From CAZLLV01 sp964560325 (lineage in GTDB: Bacteria; Acidobacteriota; Thermoanaerobaculia; Multivoradales; DATKCC01), in the NCBI GenBank assembly GCA_964560325.1, contig CAZLLV010000134.1, forward strand, positions 1 through 5,261: a DNA stretch of 5,261 nucleotides, in the 5' to 3' direction. This document shows positions 1-5,261 of the stretch, in pieces. Within the stretch, counting starts at the first letter, position 1. Each line of letters starts with the position of its first letter. The notes under the pieces are model-generated. The model was not told where the DNA came from. It worked only from the letters and a program-made list of their open reading frames with translations, and did no database searches. Both the position numbers and the translations under genes were made by a program.

Positions 1-1005
1 ACCTCGGCCGACGCCATCTACGGCGCGCGCCACGTGGCGCTCAAGGCCGGGGTGCCGCAGGAGGTGCCGGCGCTGACCGTCAACCGCCTGTGCGGCTCCG
101 GCATCCAGTCGATCGTATCCGGCGCCCACATGATCCTCGCAGGCGAGGCGACGACCTGCCTGGTCGGCGGCATGGAGAACATGACCCAGGCGCCGCACGT
201 CCTCTGGAAGGCGCGCCAGGGCTACCGGCTCGGCCACGCCGAGCTCCAGGACTACCTGATGGCGGCGCTCCTCGACCCGTACTGCGGCTGCTACATGGCG
301 CAGACGAGCGACAACCTGGCGCGCGACTACGGGATCTCCCGCGAGGCGCAGGACGAGTTCGCGCTCGAGAGCCACCGGCGTGCCGCCGACGCCTGGCAGA
401 ACGGCCGCTTCGACGACGAGGTGGTGCCGCTCGATGTCGGCTCCGGCAAGCGCGCGAAGACCGTCGAGCGCGACGAGCACCTGCGGCCGGAGAACACGCT
501 CGAGGGCCTGGCGAAGCTGAAGCCGGCCTTCGACAAGGAGGGCTTCGTCACTGCCGGCAACGCCTCCGGCATCGTCGACGGCGCCGCCATGATGCTCCTG
601 ACCACCGAGGCGCGGGCCGGCGAGCGGGGCTGGAAGCCGCTCGGCCGCATCCTGTCCTGGTCGGTCGTCGGCGTCGATCCGTCGCGCATGGGCATCGGCC
701 CGGCGCCGGCGATCCGCGCCGCGCTCGACAAGGCGGGCAAGACCATGGCCGACGTCGACCTGGTCGAGATCAACGAGGCGTTCGCCGGCCAGATCCTGGC
801 GGTGGTGAAGGAGCTCGACCTCGACACCGAGAAGCTGAACGTCAACGGCGGCGCGATCGCCATCGGCCACCCGCTGGGGGCCACCGGCACGCGGATCACC
901 ACCACCGTGCTCAAGGAGCTGCGGCGCCGCAGCGGGGGAGTGGGCGTGGCCTCGGCATGCATCGGCGGTGGGCAGGGCATTGCGATCGTGGTGGAGTGCC
1001 TCTAG
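1..1005 (+). CDS. Thiolase (acetyl-CoA acyltransferase / 3-ketoacyl-CoA thiolase), 5'-truncated by the window edge
   Basis: Thiolases cleave 3-ketoacyl-CoA with CoA, or run in reverse to condense two acetyl-CoA into acetoacetyl-CoA, in the cytoplasm. The frame is open from base 1, giving 334 visible residues. The family is usually about 390-400 long, so roughly 60 N-terminal residues lie outside the window, and the GTG at 34 is internal. All catalytic elements are present (numbering from base 1): nucleophile C31 in NRLCGSG, the ENMTQAPH block at 59-66, NASGIVDGAA at 187-196, MGIGPAPA at 230-237, NEAFA at 258-262, H290 in GHPLGATGTR, and acid/base C320 in CIGGGQG. From memory, several stretches (DAIYGARHVALK near the start, DEHLRPENTLEGL, LDLDTEKLNVNGG, SACIGGGQGIA) resemble the ACAA2-type acyl-CoA thiolases more than Zoogloea PhaA. 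Chain-length preference and physiological direction cannot be read from the sequence. The reductase gene begins 4 bases after the TAG stop, so the two are almost certainly co-transcribed. Confidence 0.96.
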   Translation, partial: TSADAIYGARHVALKAGVPQEVPALTVNRLCGSGIQSIVSGAHMILAGEATTCLVGGMENMTQAPHVLWKARQGYRLGHAELQDYLMAALLDPYCGCYMAQTSDNLARDYGISREAQDEFALESHRRAADAWQNGRFDDEVVPLDVGSGKRAKTVERDEHLRPENTLEGLAKLKPAFDKEGFVTAGNASGIVDGAAMMLLTTEARAGERGWKPLGRILSWSVVGVDPSRMGIGPAPAIRAALDKAGKTMADVDLVEINEAFAGQILAVVKELDLDTEKLNVNGGAIAIGHPLGATGTRITTTVLKELRRRSGGVGVASACIGGGQGIAIVVECL

Positions 1006-1009
1006 GCGC

Positions 1010-1798
1010 GTGGAAGTTGATCTGCTCGGCCTTCGAGGCCGCAAGGTACTGGTGACGGGCGGCAGCCGGGGGATCGGCGCCGCCTGCGCCCGGCTGTTCG
1101 CGCGCGCCGGGGCTGCCGTCTGCGCCGTCTACCGCGACGACGACGCGGCGGCGGGGCGCGTGCTGGCCGAGCTGCGCGAGCTCTCCGGAGCGGGGGAGGG
1201 TTCGCTCGGTCCCCACCACTGGATCTTCCGCACCGACCTCACGCAGCCCGATCAGGTGGAGCGCCTGTTCGCCTCGGTCCGCCGCGAGTGGGGCGGGCTC
1301 GACTGCCTGGTGAACAACGCCGGCGTCTGGGACGAGGATCCGCTCGACGACTTCGACCTCGACCGCTACCGGCGCACGATCGAGGTCAACGTCACCGCCC
1401 CCTTCCTCTGCACGGTCGCCGGGCTTCCGCTCCTCGCGGAGTCCGACGACGGCAACGTGGTCAACGTGACCTCGACCGCCGGCCAGCGGGGGGAGGCGCG
1501 CCACAGCCACTACGCGGCCTCCAAAGGGGCCATGATCTCCGCCACCAAGTCGTGGGCGACCGAGCTCGCCCCCCGCGTGCGGGTCAACGCCACCGCTCCC
1601 GGCTGGGTCGATACCGACATGACCGCCGAGCCGTTCGCCGGAGGCGGCCGGGAGGAGATCGAGCGCACCATCCCCCGCGGCAAGGTCGCGTCCGCCGAAG
1701 AGGCCGCCGGTCCGATCCTCTTCCTCGCCTCTCACCTGGCCCGTCACGTCACGGGCGAGATCCTGAACGTCAACGGCGGTGCCGTTCTGGTCGGGTAG
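1010..1798 (+). CDS. Classical SDR-family oxidoreductase (FabG-like 3-oxoacyl / 3-hydroxyacyl reductase type)
   Basis: This is an NAD(P)-dependent Rossmann-fold dehydrogenase/reductase of 262 residues, near the 240-260 usual for classical SDRs, with no signal peptide. Motifs are complete: TGGSRGIG nucleotide-binding loop at 16-23, NNAG at 102-105, N127 of the catalytic tetrad, S155 in NVTSTAG, YAASK with Y168 and K172, PGWVDTDMT after the active site, and the FabG-like C-terminal TGEILNVNGG. R20 in the glycine loop and R42 after the second strand are basic residues that would suit NADPH, which is inference. I chose GTG at 1010: it puts the first strand about 10 residues from the N-terminus, lies 4 bases after the thiolase stop, and has a GGAG at 993-996, at a rather long spacing. 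An in-frame GTG at 968 would add 14 residues inside the thiolase gene and is less likely. Next to a thiolase, reduction of a 3-ketoacyl-CoA (PhaB-like) or oxidation of a 3-hydroxyacyl-CoA is plausible. SDR substrates are hard to predict, so the role stays open. Confidence 0.93.
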   Translation: MEVDLLGLRGRKVLVTGGSRGIGAACARLFARAGAAVCAVYRDDDAAAGRVLAELRELSGAGEGSLGPHHWIFRTDLTQPDQVERLFASVRREWGGLDCLVNNAGVWDEDPLDDFDLDRYRRTIEVNVTAPFLCTVAGLPLLAESDDGNVVNVTSTAGQRGEARHSHYAASKGAMISATKSWATELAPRVRVNATAPGWVDTDMTAEPFAGGGREEIERTIPRGKVASAEEAAGPILFLASHLARHVTGEILNVNGGAVLVG

Positions 1799-2999
1799 CA
1801 GCGGCCCCCCGTCCCTCTGGCTGGGGCGCCGGGTCGATCCACCCACCGAGGTGGAGGTCGCCGTCGTGGGCGGCGGCATCGTCGGCCTGTCGGCGGCGTA
1901 CTGGCTGGCGAAGGCGGCGCGCGCCGGCCGCCGGCCCCTCTTGCTCGAGGCGGGGCACCTCGCCGGCCGCGCCTCGGGCCGCAACGCCGGCTTCCTGCTG
2001 ACCGGCTCGCCCCAGCCGTACACCGACCTCGAGAAGGAGGTCGGCCCGGAGGCGGCGCGCGCCTTCTGGGAGCTGACCCGCGAGAACCGGGAGCTGCTGC
2101 GCGGCGAGCTGATCGACTCGGGCCGGGTCGAGTGCGACTTCGTGGGGGAGGGAAGCTGGCTCGCGGCGGTCGAGACCGAAGCGGGCGGGGCGGAGGGGGC
2201 GGCGACGGAGGTCGAGGCGCTACGTGCCAGCGGCGAGCGGCTGGCGGAGCTCGGCTTCGAGGTCGAGTGGCGCGAGGGCCCCGACGTGGCGCGCGCCGCC
2301 GGCACCCCGCGGGTGCGCGCTGCCATCCGCCAGCCGCGCGACGGCGGGCTCGACCCGGTGCTCCTCTGCCGCGGCATCGCGGCCGCCGGCGGCTTCGAGG
2401 TGCGGACCGGCGCCTGGGTGCACCGCCTGGAACCGCGCGCCGACGGCCGGATCGAGATCGTCGCCGACGGCGGCAACGTGGTCGCCGAGCGGGTGGTCGT
2501 GGCGCTCAACGCCTACGCCGCGGCGCTCATCCCCCGGCTGGCCGCGAAGATCCGCCCGGTGCGCGGCCAGATGGTGGCGAGCGAGCCGGTCGAGCGCTTC
2601 GTCTCCGGCGTCTGGTACCTCAACCGGGGCTTCGAGTACGTGCGCCAGCTCCCGGACGGCACGGTGCTCGTGGGCGGCGGCCGGCAGGCCTCGCGCGCCA
2701 CCGAGGTCGGCTACCTCGAGTACCCGACCGCCGGCGTCCAGGGGGCGCTCGAGACCTTCGTCCGCGCCGCCTACCCGCCGCTCCGCGACAAGGCGCTGGT
2801 CCGCCGATGGGCCGGCGTCATGGCGTTCACGCCGGACGGCCTGCCGCTCGCCGGCGAAGACCCGGGCATGCCCGGCCTCCTCTACGCCGCCGGCTTCAAC
2901 GGCCATGGCATGTCCCTGGGCTTCGTCACCGGCCGCTGGCTCGCGCGCCGGGCGCTGGGGGAGACGGGGGAGCCGCTCCTGCCGCCGGCCTGCGGCTGA
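1779..2999 (+). CDS. FAD-dependent oxidoreductase, DAO family (glycine/D-amino acid oxidase-like)
   Basis: The 406-residue protein belongs to the DAO flavoenzyme family, which oxidises amino acids or amines (for example D-amino acid dehydrogenase, sarcosine oxidase, gamma-glutamylputrescine oxidase). An N-terminal dinucleotide-binding site GGGIVG at 31-36 is followed by acidic E57 for the FAD ribose and a GRASGRNAGF loop at 63-72. A middle block DGGLDP at 188-193 leads into the second half of the substrate domain, then IRPVRGQM at 258-265. The C-terminal FAD contacts are TPDGLPLAG at 351-359 and GFNGHGMSLG at 372-381. No obvious covalent-flavin attachment motif or signal peptide is seen. GTG at 1779 is preferred because the 24 residues before the FAD strand include PSLWL, like the xxWL lead seen in many relatives; GTG at 1851 is the fallback. 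From 1779 the gene overlaps the reductase by 20 bases without a clear Shine-Dalgarno, which suggests translational coupling. The substrate is unknown; the C-terminal tail is rich in Pro and Gly. Confidence 0.9.
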   Translation: MPFWSGSSGPPSLWLGRRVDPPTEVEVAVVGGGIVGLSAAYWLAKAARAGRRPLLLEAGHLAGRASGRNAGFLLTGSPQPYTDLEKEVGPEAARAFWELTRENRELLRGELIDSGRVECDFVGEGSWLAAVETEAGGAEGAATEVEALRASGERLAELGFEVEWREGPDVARAAGTPRVRAAIRQPRDGGLDPVLLCRGIAAAGGFEVRTGAWVHRLEPRADGRIEIVADGGNVVAERVVVALNAYAAALIPRLAAKIRPVRGQMVASEPVERFVSGVWYLNRGFEYVRQLPDGTVLVGGGRQASRATEVGYLEYPTAGVQGALETFVRAAYPPLRDKALVRRWAGVMAFTPDGLPLAGEDPGMPGLLYAAGFNGHGMSLGFVTGRWLARRALGETGEPLLPPACG

Positions 3000-3007
3000 G
3001 AAGGATC

Positions 3008-3026
3008 GGCGCGATGCGATCGCGCT
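3008..3026 (+). other. Small GC-rich hairpin just after the flavoenzyme stop
   Basis: GCGCGA at 3009-3014 pairs with TCGCGC at 3020-3025 around a 5-base loop, and a G-U closure at 3008/3026 is possible. It lies about 9 bases after the TGA stop. No T-run follows, so it is not an intrinsic terminator by itself. It could protect the mRNA 3' end or assist the hairpin downstream. In such GC-rich DNA a 6-bp stem can arise by chance. Confidence 0.3.
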
Positions 3027-3039
3027 CTGCCTTGCCGTC

Positions 3040-3062
3040 CAGCGCCAAGCGCTGAGGTTTTT
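3040..3062 (+). terminator. Candidate Rho-independent terminator of the thiolase-SDR-flavoenzyme operon
   Basis: CAGCGC at 3040-3045 and GCGCTG at 3049-3054 form a 6-bp stem with a CAA loop. Three bases later there is a run of five T at 3058-3062, which stands out in this GC-rich region. It sits about 40 bases after the last stop of the operon and before the next promoter candidate, where a terminator is expected. The stem is short and the T-run is not directly adjacent, so termination may be partial. Confidence 0.45.
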
Positions 3063-3076
3063 GTCGCCGACGCCCG

Positions 3077-3085
3077 TGTTACGAT
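3077..3085 (+). promoter_or_regulatory. Candidate extended -10 promoter for the symporter gene
   Basis: TGT followed by TACGAT matches the extended -10 pattern TGnTAnnAT (4 of 6 in the hexamer TATAAT, plus the TG). The T-rich stretch TTTTTG at 3058-3063 lies 16 bases upstream of the hexamer and might serve as a poor -35 element. Transcription would start near 3092, leaving a leader of about 55 bases before the GTG. This is inferred from sequence alone, and consensus elements in this lineage may differ. Confidence 0.4.
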
Positions 3086-3136
3086 CCCCGCCGCTTCATC
3101 GCGACAGTCGAACCCGCTGACGTAACCGGACCGACC

Positions 3137-3141
3137 GGAGG
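3137..3141 (+). promoter_or_regulatory. Ribosome binding site that fixes the symporter start
   Basis: GGAGG lies 6 bases upstream of the GTG at 3148, an ideal Shine-Dalgarno spacing. It is the clearest ribosome binding site in the window and supports GTG as the true start of the symporter. It also contrasts with the weak or absent sites before the two preceding GTG-started genes. Confidence 0.8.
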
Positions 3142-3147
3142 TTCCTC

Positions 3148-4911
3148 GTGTTTCAGACCATCGTCTCGACGCTCGAAGAGCTGGTGTGGAGCACCGGCAT
3201 ACCCGTCGGTGGGGGGGAGACGATCCCCTTCATCGTCATCGCCCTGCTCGGCACGGGGATCTTCCTCACGCTGCGGCTCGGGCTGATCCAGATCCGGCGC
3301 CTCGGCCACGGCTTCGCGGTCGCCACCGGCCGCTACGACGATCCGAACGAGCCGGGCGACGTCTCCCACTTCCAGGCGCTGACCACCGCGCTCTCGGCGA
3401 CCGTCGGCATTGGCAACATCGCCGGCGTCGCGATCGCCATCCACTGGGGCGGTCCGGGCGCGCTCTTCTGGATGTGGGTGACCGCACTCCTCGGCATGGC
3501 GGTCAAGTACTCCGAGGTCACGCTCGCCCAGCACTACCGGCAGGTCGAGAAGCCGGACAAGGACCCGCACCGGTGGGAAGGGTCGGTCTCCGGCGGGCCG
3601 ATGTACTACATCGAGCGCGGCATCCAGGAGAAGTGGGGCGGCAACTGGAAGTGGCTCGCGGTGATCTTCGCCGTCGGCCTCATCCTCACGTCGTTTCTGA
3701 CCGGCAACGGCGTGCAGGCGAACACGGTCGCCGACACGCTGCTCGACGAGTTCGGCATCGATCCCTGGATCAGCGGCCTGTTCACCGCGTCGGTGGTCGC
3801 CGCGGTCATTCTGGGCGGCATCCGGCGGATCGGTGCGGTCACCGGCGTGCTCGCGCCGCTGATGGCCGGCGTCTACGTCCTCGGCGCCCTGACCGTCATC
3901 CTGATGAACCTCGACCAGGTGCTCCCGACCTTCGGGCTCATCTTCCGCGAGGCTTTCCAGCCCTCGGCCGGCATCGCCGGCGGCGGCGTCGGCGTCTTCG
4001 TCGTGACCATGATGTGGGGTGTGCGGCGCGGCCTCTTCTCGAACGAGGCGGGGCAGGGCTCGGCGCCGATCGCGCACGCCGCGGCGAAGACCGACGAGCC
4101 GGTCTCCGAGGGCGTGGTGGCGCTGCTCGAGCCGTTCATCGACACCATCCTGATCTGCTCGATGACCGGCCTGGTGATCCTCATCACCGGCGTCTGGGAC
4201 GACCGGGTGCCGACGCCGATCGACCTGGCGAGCGGCGACCTGACCTACATCTACGAGGGCGGCGGCGAGGCCGAGGCCGAGGTCGGGCCGCCGGCGGAGC
4301 TCGAGATCGTCGAGGGCGATCCCGTCTTCGGCCCCGAGGGCGGCCCGGTGATCGGCTGGCACGAGGCCTCGATCGACGCGCTCTACCTCGACGCCGAGCA
4401 GACGCGCCCGTTCACCGGGACGGTCTTCCCGGGCGAGGCGGTGGCGCGGGACGCCGCGGGGACCGAGTACCGCACGCTCTACGCCAACGCGGCCGAGAGC
4501 GGCGCGCCGCTCACCAAGCTCGCCTTCACCCGCGGCCTCAAGCGCTTCGGCGGCTGGGGCGGCCTGATCGTCGCGACGTCGGTCTTCCTGTTCGCCATCT
4601 CGACCGCCATCTCCTGGAGCTACTACGGCGACCGCTGCGCCCACTACCTGTTCGGGCCGAAGGCGGTGCTGCCGTACAAGATCCTGTTCGTGATCATGCA
4701 CTTCGTCGGCGCCGTCGCACCCCTCGCGACCATCTGGACGATCGGCGACATCGCGCTCGGGCTGGTGACCTTCCCGAACCTGCTGGCGCTCCTGCTGCTG
4801 TCGGGGACGGTGGTGACGCTCACCAACCGCTACTTCGAGACCCGGCCGTGGGAGCAGAACAAGATCGACCACGACCGCTGGGTCGCGGAGCACAAGGGGA
4901 AGAAGAAGTAG
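3148..4911 (+). CDS. AGCS-family sodium (or proton):alanine/glycine symporter with an acidic loop insert
   Basis: This inner-membrane secondary transporter takes up alanine, glycine or related small amino acids with Na+ (or H+). Family hallmarks are clear: a first hydrophobic helix around 26-45; the signature GIGNIAGVAIAIHWGGPGA from G87, continuing into FWMWVTALLGMAVKYSE; and GLFSNEAGQGSAP at 295-307 followed by the conserved HAAAKTDEP. Further hydrophobic helices alternate along the chain to a lysine-rich tail (KGKKK), probably cytoplasmic. At 587 residues it is longer than the roughly 450-540 of many members. The surplus is mostly a hydrophilic segment at about 351-455 between the helix ending LVILITGVW and the next starting near GGWGGLIVATS. 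It has 21 acidic and 5 basic residues and is probably extracytoplasmic by the positive-inside rule. GTG start, preceded by a good GGAGG and its own promoter candidate, so it is likely transcribed separately from the upstream operon. Substrate and coupling ion are family inference. Confidence 0.95.
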   Translation: MFQTIVSTLEELVWSTGIPVGGGETIPFIVIALLGTGIFLTLRLGLIQIRRLGHGFAVATGRYDDPNEPGDVSHFQALTTALSATVGIGNIAGVAIAIHWGGPGALFWMWVTALLGMAVKYSEVTLAQHYRQVEKPDKDPHRWEGSVSGGPMYYIERGIQEKWGGNWKWLAVIFAVGLILTSFLTGNGVQANTVADTLLDEFGIDPWISGLFTASVVAAVILGGIRRIGAVTGVLAPLMAGVYVLGALTVILMNLDQVLPTFGLIFREAFQPSAGIAGGGVGVFVVTMMWGVRRGLFSNEAGQGSAPIAHAAAKTDEPVSEGVVALLEPFIDTILICSMTGLVILITGVWDDRVPTPIDLASGDLTYIYEGGGEAEAEVGPPAELEIVEGDPVFGPEGGPVIGWHEASIDALYLDAEQTRPFTGTVFPGEAVARDAAGTEYRTLYANAAESGAPLTKLAFTRGLKRFGGWGGLIVATSVFLFAISTAISWSYYGDRCAHYLFGPKAVLPYKILFVIMHFVGAVAPLATIWTIGDIALGLVTFPNLLALLLLSGTVVTLTNRYFETRPWEQNKIDHDRWVAEHKGKKK

Positions 4912-4927
4912 CGCGCAGAAGGGTGCC

Positions 4928-4945
4928 AGAGGCTTCGGAGCCGCT
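4928..4945. terminator. Hairpin between convergent genes, possible bidirectional terminator
   Basis: GGCT at 4931-4934 pairs with AGCC at 4939-4942 around a TCGG loop. After one mismatch, AG (4928-4929) can pair with CT (4944-4945). It fills most of the 35-base gap between the convergent symporter and small membrane protein genes, where a shared terminator would be expected. No T-run follows on either strand, so it fails the usual intrinsic terminator criterion and may only stabilise 3' ends. Confidence 0.25.
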
Positions 4946-4946
4946 C

Positions 4947-5204
4947 TCACGCCCGCGCCACCACCTTCCGCCCCAGCGCCCACGCCGCCACGCCCGCCCA
5001 CGTCGCCTCCAGCACCACGAACGGCCAGAAGGGGAGGAGCCAGGAGGCGGCGCAGGCGAGGCCGGCGCCGACGAGGTTCATGACCAGGTAGGGGACGCCC
5101 TTCGGGTCGAGCTTGCCGGCGAGCGACAGGAAGAAGGCGGCGAGGAGCAGCGAGACGCCGACGATGCCGAGGGCGTCGGCGAGGAGCGCGTGGGGATGGG
5201 GCAT
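4947..5204 (-). CDS. Small three-helix membrane protein, CBU_0592-like family
   Basis: The 85-residue product has three hydrophobic segments and little else: about 9-29 (ALGIVGVSLLLAAFFLSLAG), about 37-56 (VPYLVMNLVGAGLACAASWL) and about 58-77 (PFWPFVVLEATWAGVAAWAL). It ends in a basic tail (GRKVVARA). The order LG.xGVxLLL, then a short loop with a basic residue, YxxxNLxGA, a Trp-Pro region, and a final ExxWAxxA helix resembles the widespread uncharacterised CBU_0592-like membrane proteins. That assignment rests on recalled pattern, not a search. The biochemical function is unknown. ATG (5204-5202) is the natural start just before the first helix; upstream there is only a distant GGGAGGG about 17 bases away, so the ribosome binding site is weak. 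It converges on the symporter with 35 bases between stops, and probably follows the gene ending at 5230 in a minus-strand transcript. Confidence 0.8.
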   Translation of the reverse strand: MPHPHALLADALGIVGVSLLLAAFFLSLAGKLDPKGVPYLVMNLVGAGLACAASWLLPFWPFVVLEATWAGVAAWALGRKVVARA

Positions 5205-5229
5205 GGCGGGCGGAGCCTATCCCTCCCGC

Positions 5230-5261
5230 CTACTCCTCCGCCGCCTCCAGCTCCTCCAGAT
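5230..5261 (-). CDS. C-terminal end of an unidentified minus-strand gene (partial)
   Basis: Read on the minus strand, the right edge gives LEELEAAEE followed by a TAG stop (5232-5230). The alternating Leu/Ala and Glu pattern with GAG, CTG and GCG codons looks like a real acidic, helical C-terminus in high-GC coding style. The other minus-strand frames read as Arg/Trp-rich or Gly-rich low-complexity sequence. The stop lies 25 bases before the ATG of the small membrane protein, a typical within-operon spacing. Only nine codons are visible, so neither product nor reality is certain. Confidence 0.4.
   Translation of the reverse strand, partial: LEELEAAEE

Noticed and set aside
968..1009. Longer N-terminus for the SDR starting at GTG 968
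   Set aside because: The extra 14 residues overlap the thiolase C-terminal coding region and precede the point where classical SDRs start; GTG 1010 fits better.
90..1055. Plus-strand frame of 321 codons overlapping the thiolase
   Set aside because: The product is Arg/Gly/Pro-rich with no motifs, a frame-shifted shadow of the thiolase.
911..2509. Minus-strand open frame of 532 codons opposite the reductase and flavoenzyme
   Set aside because: It spans parts of three genes with full motif sets on the plus strand; its product is low-complexity Ser/Arg/Pro/Ala sequence, a typical high-GC shadow.
2220..2906. Minus-strand frame of 228 codons within the flavoenzyme
   Set aside because: Antisense shadow of a gene with complete FAD-binding motifs; no recognisable features of its own.
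3016..3023. GCGATCGC palindrome after the flavoenzyme gene
   Set aside because: It is the same as the cyanobacterial HIP1 octamer, but I noted a single copy here and it falls within a GC-rich hairpin, so chance is the simpler explanation.
3079..5001. Minus-strand open frame of 640 codons opposite the symporter
   Set aside because: It mirrors the symporter gene, is rich in Arg, Asp, Glu, Gly and Ala as expected for antisense reading of GC-rich coding DNA, and shows no recognisable domain. The plus-strand protein is unmistakable.

Overview
This is a very GC-rich bacterial chromosomal segment with ordinary metabolic genes. G and C dominate third codon positions, and three successive genes appear to start with GTG. 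Protein style and gene mix would fit a high-GC soil or sediment lineage such as Acidobacteriota or Myxococcota. That is an impression, not a demonstrated assignment. I see no mobile element, CRISPR array, RNA gene or defence locus.

Left part (1-2999, plus strand): three tightly packed genes. A thiolase lacking its N-terminus because the window begins inside it (1-1005) is followed after 4 bases by a classical short-chain dehydrogenase/reductase (1010-1798). The 3' end of that gene overlaps by 20 bases the likely GTG start of a FAD-dependent DAO-family oxidoreductase (1779-2999). The spacing argues for one transcript with translational coupling. Thiolase plus reductase is the classic pair for acyl-CoA chain chemistry, either beta-oxidation or making and reducing acetoacetyl-CoA. 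The flavoenzyme, probably acting on an amino acid or amine, does not fit that pathway in an obvious way.

Middle (3000-3147): a compact control region with two small hairpins, the second followed by five T, then an extended -10 promoter candidate and a strong Shine-Dalgarno sequence. It appears to end the first operon and start the next gene.

Right part: an AGCS-family sodium (or proton):alanine/glycine symporter (3148-4911, plus strand) with an acidic insert of about 105 residues between two membrane helices. A small three-helix membrane protein of the CBU_0592-like type lies on the minus strand (4947-5204) and converges on the symporter. At the right edge are the last codons of what is probably another minus-strand gene (5230-5261).

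The symporter importing small amino acids next to an amino-acid-oxidase-like flavoenzyme suggests, weakly, a shared theme of amino acid use. Nothing here convincingly represents an undescribed system. The most unusual points are the symporter insert and the thiolase/reductase/flavoenzyme arrangement.
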